Source: CAADGY01 sp900696665
GTDB lineage: Bacteria > Acidobacteriota > Terriglobia > Bryobacterales > Bryobacteraceae
Assembly: GCA_035063885.1 (NCBI GenBank)
Contig: JAPSFM010000013.1
Coordinates: forward strand, 1 to 64,000
Reading direction: 5' to 3'
Length of the DNA stretch: 64,000 bases
The position numbers and the translations under genes were made by a program. The notes under the pieces were generated by a model that had not been told where the DNA came from, did no database searches, and worked only from the letters and a program-made list of their open reading frames with translations. Positions within the stretch are counted from its first letter, which is position 1; the number at the start of each line of letters is the position of its first letter. This document shows, one piece after another, positions 1-8,253 of this stretch.

Positions 1-190
1 GGAGCCCCGCGCCGAAATCGGGGCGCATCACACGTTCTCCCGGATTGGTGCCTAGAATCACGCGGATCGCCTGGCGAATATCCTCCTCGTAAGCGACCGT
101 CGCGAGGTTGCCGTGAACATCCGCTTGCGGCGGGAACGCCAGCCCGGCACCGAGGAACGCTTTGTTAGGATCCAGTTTCTCCGCAGCCAC
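1..190 (-). CDS. gp25/GpW-like baseplate wedge protein of the eCIS (3' part cut by window edge)
   Basis: The first 63 codons are visible before the gene runs off the left edge. The end of the visible part reads ILGTNPGERVMRPDFGAG, the hallmark of the GPW/gp25 family (T4 gp25, Afp9), which forms the baseplate wedge and starts sheath assembly. The start is a GTG at 190 because AGGAGG at about 197-202 lies 5 nt upstream. The ATG two bases earlier opens a different frame with no family similarity. It follows the PAAR gene directly, as expected for a spike-tip-wedge order. Baseplate J-like and tape-measure genes are expected beyond the edge. Confidence 0.85.
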   Translation of the reverse strand, partial: MAAEKLDPNKAFLGAGLAFPPQADVHGNLATVAYEEDIRQAIRVILGTNPGERVMRPDFGAGL

Positions 191-191
191 A

Positions 192-473
192 TCAGCCTCC
201 TATGAGTACGGTGGGCAGGCCCATCACGATGGGTGCGCCACATCCCGTCATGTCGCCCATGCGAGCCGCCGGCCGGCCGCCGATGAGGACCGTCGCGCTT
301 CCGGCGGCGATTGGATTCGGCGGATGAGGTCCCGCTGTGGGCGGCATGGCGCAGGCATGCAAGTCGCCCAGAACGGCCGCGGGCAGTCCTCCAATCAGCA
401 CGTTCGGCACGCCAGGCCCCGAGATCATTCCAGGGTGTCCGGTCGGATCGGTTACGCGAGCGGCGGGCGGCAA
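192..473 (-). CDS. PAAR-domain spike-tip protein
   Basis: 93 aa, nearly all a PAAR domain: MPPAARVTDPTGHPG at the start and repeated VLIGG(R/L)PAA blocks, with His and Cys residues (HPG, HAC, GCG) that in this family bind a metal at the cone tip. PAAR proteins cap the beta-helical spike of contractile injection machines (Afp10, T6SS PAAR) and pierce the target membrane. It sits 10 nt after the gpV-like spike gene and before the gp25-like gene. There is no effector extension, so this PAAR is a bare tip. The stop codon is two bases from the GTG of the next gene, suggesting coupled translation. Confidence 0.9.
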   Translation of the reverse strand: MPPAARVTDPTGHPGMISGPGVPNVLIGGLPAAVLGDLHACAMPPTAGPHPPNPIAAGSATVLIGGRPAARMGDMTGCGAPIVMGLPTVLIGG

Positions 474-483
474 GGCATCCTCC

Positions 484-1146
484 TCAGTTGATCTTCACGA
501 GACCGCCGGTGATGTTCACCGCCGGCGCGGTAATGTTGAGAACACCGGAGGCCGTCAGGTTCAGGTTCGGCGTGCCGGTGATGGTGATGCCGTCGGGCGA
601 CATATTAATGGCGTTGCTTCCAGAGACCACCTGCGCGGTGGGTGGCCCGGTCGGCGGTCCAAGGTTAATTACATTCGCGCCGGAAAGAATTTGAATGCCG
701 GTGGGGGCGATCAGAATGGTCTGCCCCGTGGCCATCACCTGAATGGTGATGCTCGGCGGCGCTTCGGTGATCATGATCTGGTTGCCAACCAGCGTTTTGA
801 TGAGCCGGATCTGCGGGGCGGGCGAGGGCAGCGGCGGCGGAGACATCGCGTTCCACAAGCTCCCGATAATGTAGGGAACCCGCATGTCGCCGTGCTCAAA
901 CGCAACCAGCACCTCGTCGCCGATGTTCGGGATCATGTACGTGCCGTGCAGCGGTCCCGCCATGGGAACGGCGATTCGCGCCCAGGGGCTCAGATCGATA
1001 CTGTCGCTGAACGGCAATTGGACCTGTACCCTGCCGAGCATCAACGGGTCGAGGATATTGATCACGCGCCCGGTGACTACGCCGTAGTGCTTTTTGTTCA
1101 ACCTTTCGATGGAACTGTCTATCCGGTCCAATACCGTTTCGATCAC
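484..1146 (-). CDS. Baseplate assembly protein V / gp5-like central spike
   Basis: 220 aa. Residues about 20-115 carry the OB-fold region of gpV/gp5 proteins (GRVQVQLPF, WARIAVPMAG, IPNIGDEVLVAFEHGD, YIIGSLWN). The C-terminal half has short repeating beta-strand units with alternating hydrophobic, Asn and Gly residues, consistent with the trimeric beta-helix of a spike needle. With the preceding late-control-D protein it makes up a split version of the single VgrG/Afp8 protein. Start and preceding stop overlap by 4 nt (ATGA), so the two are probably translated together. It would form the tip shaft that bears the PAAR cone. Confidence 0.88.
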   Translation of the reverse strand: MIETVLDRIDSSIERLNKKHYGVVTGRVINILDPLMLGRVQVQLPFSDSIDLSPWARIAVPMAGPLHGTYMIPNIGDEVLVAFEHGDMRVPYIIGSLWNAMSPPPLPSPAPQIRLIKTLVGNQIMITEAPPSITIQVMATGQTILIAPTGIQILSGANVINLGPPTGPPTAQVVSGSNAINMSPDGITITGTPNLNLTASGVLNITAPAVNITGGLVKIN

Positions 1147-2327
1147 GGAATGAACTCCTTTCTTACTTCGAAGCTGGTTCTGTAGCCGCTGCCGTCGATG
1201 GTGTGCGTCGCGCTCGACACGCGATAGTTGCCGCTGAAATCGGGCCCCAGACCTTCGATTCCGATCAGGGCGCCCGCGCGAATTCGTGGGTCGCCGATGC
1301 AGGAACCGGAGCCGGTAAGGCGGTTGTTCAGCTTGTTGCGAAGCTCGCTGGCAATGATCAGCGCGCTGTTGGTGATGTCCGCCGGGCTGCCAATCGGCTG
1401 ATCGATCAGCGTGAGCAGCGAGCCGAGCAGGCTCTGGGCCGCCGATGCCGCCGCGCCCGGCACAACCGAGATGACGATGCTTTCGCGGTCGAAATCGTAG
1501 CCGATGGCCACGAGAAAATCGAGGGGGATCTCACGCAGCACGAATCGCATCGCAACGCCGGCAACCTGACCGATCGTGCTGACACGCGGCGAAAAGTCGA
1601 ACAGGTCTTTACCGTAGGTCAGGGTGAGACGCGGCGTGTACTCTTTAAGGAAGCGTGAGAGATAAAGTACGTTTCCATCCACCCAGAAATCCGCATCGTA
1701 GGTGGCCGCAATTTCTTCGAGAAGCTCGAAATCGCTTTGCCCGCGCTGCCTGCGGCTCGCGCCTCCAAACACGTAATTGACAACCGCCAGCGCCGTCGAT
1801 CCAGCGGCAATCGCCGGGTCGATGGCGGGAATCAGCAGATTCTCGGCGCTCATGATGGAGGCGATGATGGCATCGGGCAAAAAGCCAAAACCTCGTGAAT
1901 ACTTTCCGCGCTGGAGCCGGTTCAGATAATCGTGCGCTACCAGTTGCATGGTGGGCATGCCGCCGCTGGGGAACGTCACACTCACACCAGTGATGTCACC
2001 CTCGAACATGTTTTCGAGTTGTCCGGCCGCGTATCCGATGGCCAGCGTCAGCTTGTTGTCGAGGTCAAACGTGCCCTCCGGCGCGGCTTGACCCAGCTTC
2101 ACGGGTCCCAGAGAAATCGCGCTCGGAAACGGCCGGAACCCGAGCCCCCGGATGTGATTCTGAAGCAGACGCAGGTTGGGATTCGCAATTCCGAGTTCGA
2201 CGCGGTCCGCCGCCTGCCTTCCATCCTCATACCGAACGCTGGTAACGGCGGAACGCACCTGCGCGGGCATATCCTGCCCGTTGATCTGAATCCGGAACTC
2301 CGGTGCGTAGGTGGCGTACTCCGGCAT
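1143..2327 (-). CDS. Phage late control D (gp27-like) hub protein
   Basis: 394 aa, a typical length for late control D / gp27-like hub proteins. Recognisable stretches include FRIQINGQDMPAQVRSAVTSV at the N-terminus, the mid-region FELLEEIAATYDADFWVDG and the C-terminal ending GSGYRTSFEVRKEF. These proteins form the trimeric ring joining tube to spike. The gene overlaps the upstream LysM gene by one base and the downstream gpV gene by 4 nt, so it is embedded in the structural operon. Keeping the D and V halves as separate genes, rather than one VgrG, separates this locus from T6SS. Confidence 0.88.
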   Translation of the reverse strand: MPEYATYAPEFRIQINGQDMPAQVRSAVTSVRYEDGRQAADRVELGIANPNLRLLQNHIRGLGFRPFPSAISLGPVKLGQAAPEGTFDLDNKLTLAIGYAAGQLENMFEGDITGVSVTFPSGGMPTMQLVAHDYLNRLQRGKYSRGFGFLPDAIIASIMSAENLLIPAIDPAIAAGSTALAVVNYVFGGASRRQRGQSDFELLEEIAATYDADFWVDGNVLYLSRFLKEYTPRLTLTYGKDLFDFSPRVSTIGQVAGVAMRFVLREIPLDFLVAIGYDFDRESIVISVVPGAAASAAQSLLGSLLTLIDQPIGSPADITNSALIIASELRNKLNNRLTGSGSCIGDPRIRAGALIGIEGLGPDFSGNYRVSSATHTIDGSGYRTSFEVRKEFIP

Positions 2328-2980
2328 TATTCGAGCACCTCTCCGCTTTCGGGATCAATGAACGGAAGCGGCGGCACCATCAAGGACTGCCCTGTAATGA
2401 GCTCGCGCGGATCCTCGATACCGTTGACGACAGCGATCGGCCGCCACAACAGCGGGTTGTCATACAGGCTTGCCGCGATGCCGCTGAGTGTTTCGCCCTG
2501 CTTTACGATGTGCAGCTTCACAAAGTCGGCGGTCTGCCGGTTGATCTCCTTGGCTTCGCGATCGGCATCGATGAATTCATTGAAGGTGACGTTGATACGA
2601 ACTCGCGCGGGCCTTCCATCCGGGAAAAACAGGATGAATTTCTGGTTGGCGCGCGCCAGCACGCAACGGAAGTCGAGCGAACCCCAGGAAACACGAACTA
2701 CCGGCGGCGCGTGAAGATCCCGATTGATGTTCAACAGGTCAAGCACTTTCCTGGCTTCGTCCCGTACGTCAGTGTGCTTCTCGTAGGTGTCGAACAGCAG
2801 CTCCATTTCGAGCGTGCGCAGGTTTCCGTGCACAAACTGAAGCAGCGGTCCGCTCAGCCCGGGAACATTCTGCGAAGCGAAATTGTTGTCCTTGTTGATG
2901 GTGTACTCCTCGGGATTGAACATCACCTCGAACTGCTCTCCGGTCGCTTCCACCAGAATTTTCGCTTTCGCCAGCGGCAT
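2327..2980 (-). CDS. LysM-containing eCIS hub/tube-adaptor protein (Afp7-like)
   Basis: 217 aa. The N-terminal part (AKILVEATGEQFEVMFNPEEYTI) is the conserved opening of contractile-tail tube-adaptor proteins. A LysM motif follows at about 165-212 (LHIVKQGETLSGIAASLYD, then LITGQSLMVPP). In phage and eCIS baseplates this protein sits on the hub around the spike, and its LysM region is thought to hold the assembly together rather than bind the host wall. The start is 3 nt after the stop of the 231-aa gene, fitting tight operon packing. Confidence 0.88.
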   Translation of the reverse strand: MPLAKAKILVEATGEQFEVMFNPEEYTINKDNNFASQNVPGLSGPLLQFVHGNLRTLEMELLFDTYEKHTDVRDEARKVLDLLNINRDLHAPPVVRVSWGSLDFRCVLARANQKFILFFPDGRPARVRINVTFNEFIDADREAKEINRQTADFVKLHIVKQGETLSGIAASLYDNPLLWRPIAVVNGIEDPRELITGQSLMVPPLPFIDPESGEVLE

Positions 2981-2983
2981 GGG

Positions 2984-3679
2984 CTAGGACCTCCCCGTTC
3001 GCTCTCGCCAGGCGAGGATGCGATGATCGAGCTGGCGTAAAACATGGTCCGTGATCTGCTCCACGTTGATTTGTACGGGAGCGGCCGGTGGGCGAAAGCG
3101 GGTGGCGGCGTCTGGAGTGCGGTCCATCACGGGCATCGAGATACCGCGTCCGTTGGCGGCCACCGTCTCGACAGGTTGTATTGCAACCCGCGGGAGGATG
3201 CGCGAAGCGGGCGGTATACAGTGTTCGACGCGCCGCGTCCGCTCGATCACCCGTTGCATGGACACATGTGTCCGAGGCCCCGCAACATAGTACGGCGGCG
3301 GTGAAGCGGAATCATTCGCCGTCCGTTGAGCGCCGGCGGAAAATCCGGTTCGTAACACACCCGGTTCAACCCTGACCGCAAAGGCCGTTTGAAATCGCTG
3401 CGCGAGCACGGTGCTGAGGAAGTTCGTGAAGTGCAAATCGATGCGCGGAAACAGGGAAACCGGAGTTGCATCGTGGTAGGAGATCGAAGCTGTGGAGACT
3501 TCGCGGATAGCCTTGTGATGTACCAACACAAGCGTTCTCAAGCGAGACACGAATCGCATGGCCAGCGGTGCGCGGCGAAGCCGCGGCAACCCCCGCCGTT
3601 CACGCATTGCACGCGCCCAGGCGAGCCAGCGGTTGCCCTTATACCGCCGAGTGTTCGTGCTGGCGATTAATTGTTTCAT
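2984..3679 (-). CDS. eCIS-associated protein of unknown function, conserved C-terminal helix
   Basis: 231 aa, basic and proline-rich in the middle. I do not recognise a named domain. The last 30 residues (INVEQITDHVLRQLDHRILA, then WRERTGR) form an amphipathic helix of the kind I recall at the end of small eCIS proteins encoded between the tail-assembly gene and the LysM gene. That resemblance is from memory. The start overlaps the end of the DUF6760-like frame by 41 nt, so translation is probably coupled. It may act in baseplate assembly. It is not a tape measure: it is too short and has no long coiled coil. Confidence 0.7.
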   Translation of the reverse strand: MKQLIASTNTRRYKGNRWLAWARAMRERRGLPRLRRAPLAMRFVSRLRTLVLVHHKAIREVSTASISYHDATPVSLFPRIDLHFTNFLSTVLAQRFQTAFAVRVEPGVLRTGFSAGAQRTANDSASPPPYYVAGPRTHVSMQRVIERTRRVEHCIPPASRILPRVAIQPVETVAANGRGISMPVMDRTPDAATRFRPPAAPVQINVEQITDHVLRQLDHRILAWRERTGRS

Positions 3680-3866
3680 TGATCGCTGAAATCTCCCGTA
3701 CCCACCTGCGCCGGTCCGCGTGCTCGAGTGCGAGCACCGCCTCCGGCTGCCAATGAAAGTGATACGCGACGAAGGCTACCTCCTCGTAGAGCGCTTCGAG
3801 GGGGTAGCCTAAAACCCCCCCGGCGCGCTCAGCTCCACCGCAAATTCGTGCTCGCATTTCGGGCAC
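3639..3866 (-). CDS. DUF6760-like tail-assembly frame, probably made as a -1 frameshift extension
   Basis: 75 codons if read from the ATG at 3866, but the conserved part begins only at GYPLEALYEEVAFVAYHFHW and runs to the stop. It resembles small DUF6760 proteins of eCIS loci. The frame overlaps the 3' end of the preceding 121-aa gene by 58 nt in the -1 register. The residues before GYPL are simply the other frame of that gene and have no good ribosome site. A run of seven G then four T lies exactly where the frames meet. I infer that the natural product is a fusion of about 178 aa made by -1 slippage, as for tail chaperones of phage P2 (E/E') and lambda (G/GT). Confidence 0.7.
   Translation of the reverse strand: MPEMRARICGGAERAGGVLGYPLEALYEEVAFVAYHFHWQPEAVLALEHADRRRWVREISAINETINRQHEHSAV
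3809..3821 (-). promoter_or_regulatory. Putative -1 ribosomal frameshift site (G7T4)
   Basis: On the minus strand the bases read GGGGGGGTTTTAG. In the zero frame GGG-GGG-TTT-TAG ends the 121-aa protein. Slipping back one base lets both P- and A-site GGG codons re-pair perfectly with GGG, after which GTT-TTA-GGC continues into the DUF6760-like frame. This fits the X-XXY-YYZ rule with all positions G. Position (after the tube gene, before the hub genes) matches the programmed frameshift of tail-assembly chaperone genes. I see the site and frames directly; use as a frameshift is inferred. Confidence 0.65.
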
Positions 3867-4174
3867 ATCGCCTCTACGGTGGCGGCGCCGTTTCTGTTGA
3901 TCCGGTTATAAAACTCCTGCAAATACGCCAGGTCCGCGGCATATAGCCCCTCGATTACTTTCGGGTTCACCTGCGCCAGCGACCCCAGCCGCGTGATGAC
4001 ACGCGAGAGCAGAATCACGATCAGATAAGCCTGGTTCGCCTGCACGCGCGGATCGCGCAGCGGGAGAATCTCGTCGGCGGCTGTCGCCAGCCGCATCACA
4101 CCGCTCCGGTGCAGATTGCCCTCGTTGTCCGCGTATCCGAACGGCAGCGTAAATTCGTATTCGGTCTGGAACAT
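3809..4174 (-). CDS. Tail-assembly chaperone-like protein (P2 gpE position), zero-frame product
   Basis: 121 aa. Opens MFQTEYEFTLPFGYADNEGN, has a helical middle (ILLSRVITRLGSL, YAADLAYLQEFYNRIN) and ends with a CPKCEHEF pair of cysteines that could form half of a zinc site. It lies 3 nt after the tube gene and its 3' end overlaps the DUF6760-like frame. This is the place held in P2-like contractile tails by gene E, whose -1 extension E' helps load tube subunits on the tape measure. Family membership is therefore argued from position and overlap more than from sequence. Confidence 0.72.
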   Translation of the reverse strand: MFQTEYEFTLPFGYADNEGNLHRSGVMRLATAADEILPLRDPRVQANQAYLIVILLSRVITRLGSLAQVNPKVIEGLYAADLAYLQEFYNRINRNGAATVEAMCPKCEHEFAVELSAPGGF

Positions 4175-4177
4175 GAG

Positions 4178-4621
4178 TTACGCCCTCTCGATGCCTTCGT
4201 GAGCCAGTTCCAGCGTCTCGATGGCGACGTCGTTGTTCTTGGCGTTGAAGCTGGGCCCGGTCCACTTCATCGGCCAGGCGTTGACAAAATTCCAGCGCGC
4301 GACTTCCTGGCCGCCGCGATCGAGCATGACAATGGATCCGTTTCTGCGCGTTGCCGCCGGGTCGCCCTTGATCCATTGCATATGCCAGTCATACAACTCG
4401 CGGTCGTTGGTGGAGCCCCACTTAAGGGTAATGTTGGAGTATTTGGTTTTCGCCGGGAGCTTCCGCATGGTGGGAATGTCTCCTCCTTCGCGGTACTCCA
4501 CCACGTCAATCGAAGAATCGAAGCCGCTCGCTTCGGAAAAGGCGGCCCGGGCGATGCCGTCGATCTCCACCAGAAAATCAAAACTGCCGTAAGGATCTAC
4601 TCTTTGTCCCGTCTGAGGCAT
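4178..4621 (-). CDS. Contractile tail inner tube protein (gp19-like)
   Basis: 147 aa, the standard length for the T4 gp19-like tube family (Afp1/Pvc1). Typical elements: DPYGSFDFLVEIDGIARAAF at the N-terminus, EASGFDSSIDVVEYREGG, then KWGSTNDRELYDWHMQW and a final LELAHEGIERA. Hexamers of this protein stack into the inner tube that is driven through the target envelope. It begins 18 nt after the sheath stop. Only one tube gene is visible, whereas the Serratia Afp locus has two (afp1 and afp5), so this is a compact eCIS; another copy could lie beyond the window. Confidence 0.93.
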   Translation of the reverse strand: MPQTGQRVDPYGSFDFLVEIDGIARAAFSEASGFDSSIDVVEYREGGDIPTMRKLPAKTKYSNITLKWGSTNDRELYDWHMQWIKGDPAATRRNGSIVMLDRGGQEVARWNFVNAWPMKWTGPSFNAKNNDVAIETLELAHEGIERA

Positions 4622-4639
4622 AGTTCACTCCTGGAAACT

Positions 4640-6649
4640 CTAGCTTTCGGAAATGGAAGCACCGCCGTCCCACAGGCCGATGCGAACAATAATGAATTCG
4701 GCCGGGCGCACCGGAGCGACGCCGATCTCGATGTACAGCCGTCCTAGCGCGCGCGTCGAAGGCGGATTCAGAGCTTCGTCAATGCGCACGTAGAATGCTT
4801 TCTCGGCTGTCGCGCCGAACAATGCGCCGTCGCGCCAAACCCGCGTCAGAAACTCGGTGATGTTGCGTTTCAGCTTCTGCCAGAGCGGCAGGCCGTTGGG
4901 CTCAAACACCGCCCATCGTATGCCTTCTTCGATGGACTCTTCGATGTACAGCATCAGTCGGCGCACATTCACATACAGCCAGTCGGTGATGTTGGGATCG
5001 ATGGTGGTTCGCGCGCCCCAAACCGTTACCTGAGCCTGACCCGGGAAGATGCGGAGCACATCCACACCCAGCAGATTGAGCGGTCCGTGCTGGCCGTCGC
5101 TCAACACACGCTCCAGACCCAGCACGCCGCGCACGTCCGTATTCGCGGGCGCCTTGTGCACGCCGCGTTCTCCATCCACACGGGCGTAGATGCCGGCCAT
5201 TGCACCCGAGGGTGGAACCAGCATGGTGCGGGGAATGGGTCCGGTGCTCATAGGGTCGCGCACAGTAAGCCACGGATAATACAGCGCGGCGAAGCCGCGG
5301 TCGGACCGCACCTGGAGCACATGCTCTTCCACGCTTCCCGGCCCGCTGGGAGGCGCGCCCAGCCGCGAATCGAGGATCGCGAAACGGTCGCGCTTCAACA
5401 GGCAGTGATTGATCAGGGCGAGTTGGATGGTGAGCGCTTCGGGGTGGGCGGCTGCATCCGGAATCGCAAGAATGTTCACGTCGTCGATGTTGCGCAGTGC
5501 GTCGATACCCGTTTGAAATCCCGCGGACGTCAGGCTTCCCGGATCGTCATTCACTCCCGTCACCGCCGCGGTCACATTTCCCGCCACCGCTGGGATAAGG
5601 CTTTCCGGAATACCGGCGGTGGGGGGCGTGGAGGGTGGCAGCACGTCCACCCAGCCGGAGTTCACCGCGGTGAAGACATAGTTTGGATGCGGCGCGCTCA
5701 GCGAGAGATTATCGAACGTTTCCGCGGGGCCCGAAGGCGGCGTCACGATCAGGCGAAACTCTTCCGAGATCAAGACCGGCGCGGTAGCTGCCGCCAGGTT
5801 ATATCTCGTTGCGCGCGCGGGCGTGGGCGCCACGGTCACGAAGCCGCCCGCATCCACGGTTTGCACAAGCACGTACTCGTTTACCGTTGTTCCGGGGTTA
5901 TCGGCGTCGTCCCCGCTGATCTGCGCCACCGTCCCCGGAAAGATGCCGGTGGTGGCCGCAAGGCGGAATGTGGTCTGTTCGGGAAGGATGCTGGCAATCC
6001 GGATGTTTTCCGTGGCGGCGAGCCCCGGGATGGTGTTGCTGAGTGTAATGTTGTTGCCTTGAATCTGCGTGATGGTAGCGCGATTCCCGAAGTTTTCCGT
6101 GCCGCCGGATTCCGTCACCACATCCCCCACGCGAAAACTGCTTGCGTCGTTCACGGTGAGGTTGATGCCGTTCATCGCCGTCACATTCGCCGTAGCGGTG
6201 GCAACGGAAACGCCCGGCGCACCGGTGGCGCTGGCGGCCTGCACCTGTATGGTGATGTTGTTCCCACTCAACCCCTCCTGCTTGGCTTGAAGGCGAAAAG
6301 CAGTCTCGGCGGTGGGCGTATTTCCGTTGACGATGTCCCAGGCGGCTGCACGAGCCGTGCCCACGCGCACGACATAAGCCTGCTTGCCGCCGTTCTCATA
6401 GAACCCGCGGACGCCGTGCGCCAGGTAGAACACGCGTGGCGTCACGATATACGGGTTGATCGTGCCATCCGCCTGCGGCTGCCCGTAGAGTTGCAGAAAC
6501 TCGTCGAAGCTGCTGATGCGCCGCGGTTGGTTGATGGGGCCGGCGAGCGCGGGCCCGACGAAAGCGGCCGTGCTGGTGCCGACTCCGGCGATCACCCCCG
6601 GGCTGGTCACTTCGTCGATATATACGCCTGGTACATCAAGGATCGGCAT
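4640..6649 (-). CDS. Contractile tail sheath protein
   Basis: 669 aa. The N-terminus (MPILDVPGVYIDEV) and the C-terminal domain (GIRWAVFEPNGLPLWQKL, FYVRIDEALNPP, IEIGVAPVRPAEFI) are diagnostic of contractile sheath subunits such as T4 gp18 and Afp2-4. Length is close to gp18 and longer than many eCIS sheaths because of a beta-rich insertion at about residues 130-340 (repeated VTAMNGINLTVNDASSF-like strands), likely exposed on the particle surface. It is the only sheath gene in view. Sheath contraction powers ejection of the tube. Confidence 0.95.
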   Translation of the reverse strand: MPILDVPGVYIDEVTSPGVIAGVGTSTAAFVGPALAGPINQPRRISSFDEFLQLYGQPQADGTINPYIVTPRVFYLAHGVRGFYENGGKQAYVVRVGTARAAAWDIVNGNTPTAETAFRLQAKQEGLSGNNITIQVQAASATGAPGVSVATATANVTAMNGINLTVNDASSFRVGDVVTESGGTENFGNRATITQIQGNNITLSNTIPGLAATENIRIASILPEQTTFRLAATTGIFPGTVAQISGDDADNPGTTVNEYVLVQTVDAGGFVTVAPTPARATRYNLAAATAPVLISEEFRLIVTPPSGPAETFDNLSLSAPHPNYVFTAVNSGWVDVLPPSTPPTAGIPESLIPAVAGNVTAAVTGVNDDPGSLTSAGFQTGIDALRNIDDVNILAIPDAAAHPEALTIQLALINHCLLKRDRFAILDSRLGAPPSGPGSVEEHVLQVRSDRGFAALYYPWLTVRDPMSTGPIPRTMLVPPSGAMAGIYARVDGERGVHKAPANTDVRGVLGLERVLSDGQHGPLNLLGVDVLRIFPGQAQVTVWGARTTIDPNITDWLYVNVRRLMLYIEESIEEGIRWAVFEPNGLPLWQKLKRNITEFLTRVWRDGALFGATAEKAFYVRIDEALNPPSTRALGRLYIEIGVAPVRPAEFIIVRIGLWDGGASISES

Positions 6650-6667
6650 AACCTGTTCACTCCTGTT

Positions 6668-7579
6668 CTAAGTAAGTTGCACATCGTAGTTGCCCGTCGG
6701 AGACGGCACCTGTATGTTTACAAAAGCCTCGCTGAAGCCTTGCGCCCGAACTCGCAAAGCAAAATTCCCTGAAGTCAATCCGCTGAATTGAAAACGGCCG
6801 TCTTCGTCCGTGCTCGCAACACCGGCCGGCGTGCCGAGACTGTCCTCGATCTGCACCCACGCGCCCCGGACAGGTCCGGGCGGAACTCCGGCCGTCACCG
6901 TGCCGCCGATTTCGACGAAAATTTCGGCTGTCGCCGCCTGCCCCACATGCCGGTACCCGGTAAAGCGTGTTGTAACCATCGGACCGGCTATGCGCCGTTC
7001 CATAATCACCGGCAGCGTGACCACGAGATAAACCAGCGGCTTCCACGGATGTACCGTGCCGAACGTCTCCCAGAATTCGGCGATCTTCGAGAAACCTTCC
7101 ACCGGCAGAACATGTGTCGGCAGCTCCGCATCGGCGATCTCTTCCGGGAAGGTGGCCGGAAGCGGATTCGGCGCATACGCGCGCCGGGGGACCAGCGGCT
7201 CGGCATCCATCAGCGCGCCGACGGCGCTGTATAGCAGCGCGTGTTCATCGAACGTGGGCTCCACGGTCGGAGTAAGCGCCGCGGGGCTCCAGGCACTGAT
7301 CAGATAATGGCAATCCATCCGGCGCGGCGCCGGCTCTTCGGTAACGAGGCCGTTATCGTACGTCCGGACGCGTTCGTTAGACCGGAGCGTTCGATTCTCC
7401 CGCAGGTCCGCCAGGTAGACGTTCAACGCATTCGCCGGCTGCCCGCCCACCGTCAGGTTCGACACGTATGTACGCCATGTGTCATCGGGCGGCTGAAACC
7501 GCACTTGTGATTCGTCCTCCATCTCGGCGATCCGCGAGAGAAATACCTGCCGCAACAGATTGTCGAGGTGATCGATCAT
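6668..7579 (-). CDS. DUF4255 terminator/cap protein with C-terminal carboxypeptidase-regulatory-like domain (Afp16-like)
   Basis: 303 aa. Residues 1-190 match the DUF4255 (Pvc16 N-terminal) pattern: MIDHLDNLLRQVFLSRI, VSNLTVGGQPANALNVYLAD, RMDCHYLISAWS. Residues about 215-303 form a small beta-sandwich of the carboxypeptidase-regulatory/CNA-B type (GVASTDEDGRFQFSGLTSGN). Afp16 caps the end of tube and sheath and fixes particle length. The extra beta-sandwich may decorate the cap. The start overlaps the stop of the YkgJ gene by 4 nt, and the sheath gene follows 18 nt later. Confidence 0.88.
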   Translation of the reverse strand: MIDHLDNLLRQVFLSRIAEMEDESQVRFQPPDDTWRTYVSNLTVGGQPANALNVYLADLRENRTLRSNERVRTYDNGLVTEEPAPRRMDCHYLISAWSPAALTPTVEPTFDEHALLYSAVGALMDAEPLVPRRAYAPNPLPATFPEEIADAELPTHVLPVEGFSKIAEFWETFGTVHPWKPLVYLVVTLPVIMERRIAGPMVTTRFTGYRHVGQAATAEIFVEIGGTVTAGVPPGPVRGAWVQIEDSLGTPAGVASTDEDGRFQFSGLTSGNFALRVRAQGFSEAFVNIQVPSPTGNYDVQLT

Positions 7580-8253
7580 GCCTGTTCCGGGCGGTTTGGT
7601 TCCGGCGTCGCCGGCGCTCTCTCGATCTGGTACAGCACCGCTCCCAGCATTCGCGGGCGGTTACAGCCGTTCAAATTCGTCTCCAGCCACTCCCGGTTGA
7701 GCTCCATTTTTTCGAAGTCTTTCCAGATGCGCTCATCGTGCGCGCAAGTGTAAGTGCGGCAGATGCCGGGCCGGTTTTCGTACACGCCGCAGGAGCCGGT
7801 TTCCGTGTTGCGATGCGTGCAGTGGCCATGCTCTTCATGCCGTATGTGATACGGTCTTCCCAGATCCCATCGGACGTGTCCGGCTTCAATCTCTTCCTGC
7901 GTCAGCGGGAAGTCGAGCTTGCAGCAAACCGAATGGCAGATGTGCATCCGCTCGGCACAGTTCACCGCCGTAGCAGGCCGCGTGGCGGCTTCGGGCGGAT
8001 CGGCGCGCAGCACCAGGCCGGGTCCGATCATTTCGCCGCGCTCGGACATCTCGCGGCGCACCTGCTCCACGGCCGCGGCCACTTCGCTTTGCGACACCAC
8101 CTGTTTTGAAAGCAGCAGGTCGACGAGCGCGTAGGCAAACGACTCCACTTCGTTCAGACGGCAGGTAGTCTGCCCGAGCGCAGTATGCGTGAAAAGGCCG
8201 GCACGCTCCGCCTGCCGTTCGAGTTGCGCCAGGGCTTGATCCTCAACAGCCAT
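7576..8253 (-). CDS. YkgJ-like Cys-cluster protein embedded in the eCIS operon
   Basis: 225 aa. The Cys pattern CHSVCCKLDFPL, then GHCTHRN, GSCGVYENRPGICRTYTC is that of the YkgJ/CxxCxxCC family (PF03692), a presumed Fe-S or zinc site of unknown function. The N-terminal 90 residues are helical. The gene is fused into the operon by ATGA overlaps on both sides, so it is almost certainly co-expressed with the particle. A role in eCIS assembly or metal-dependent processing is only inferred. A second, unlinked YkgJ gene lies at 16923-17612. Confidence 0.8.
   Translation of the reverse strand: MAVEDQALAQLERQAERAGLFTHTALGQTTCRLNEVESFAYALVDLLLSKQVVSQSEVAAAVEQVRREMSERGEMIGPGLVLRADPPEAATRPATAVNCAERMHICHSVCCKLDFPLTQEEIEAGHVRWDLGRPYHIRHEEHGHCTHRNTETGSCGVYENRPGICRTYTCAHDERIWKDFEKMELNREWLETNLNGCNRPRMLGAVLYQIERAPATPEPNRPEQA

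Noticed and set aside
58..243. 61-codon minus-strand frame at the left edge
   Set aside because: Starts two bases before the true GTG start of the gp25-like gene and has no similarity; the GTG frame carries the family signature.
5087..6772. 561-codon open frame on the plus strand
   Set aside because: Antisense to the sheath gene, of His/Arg/Gly-rich composition typical of a high-GC shadow frame.
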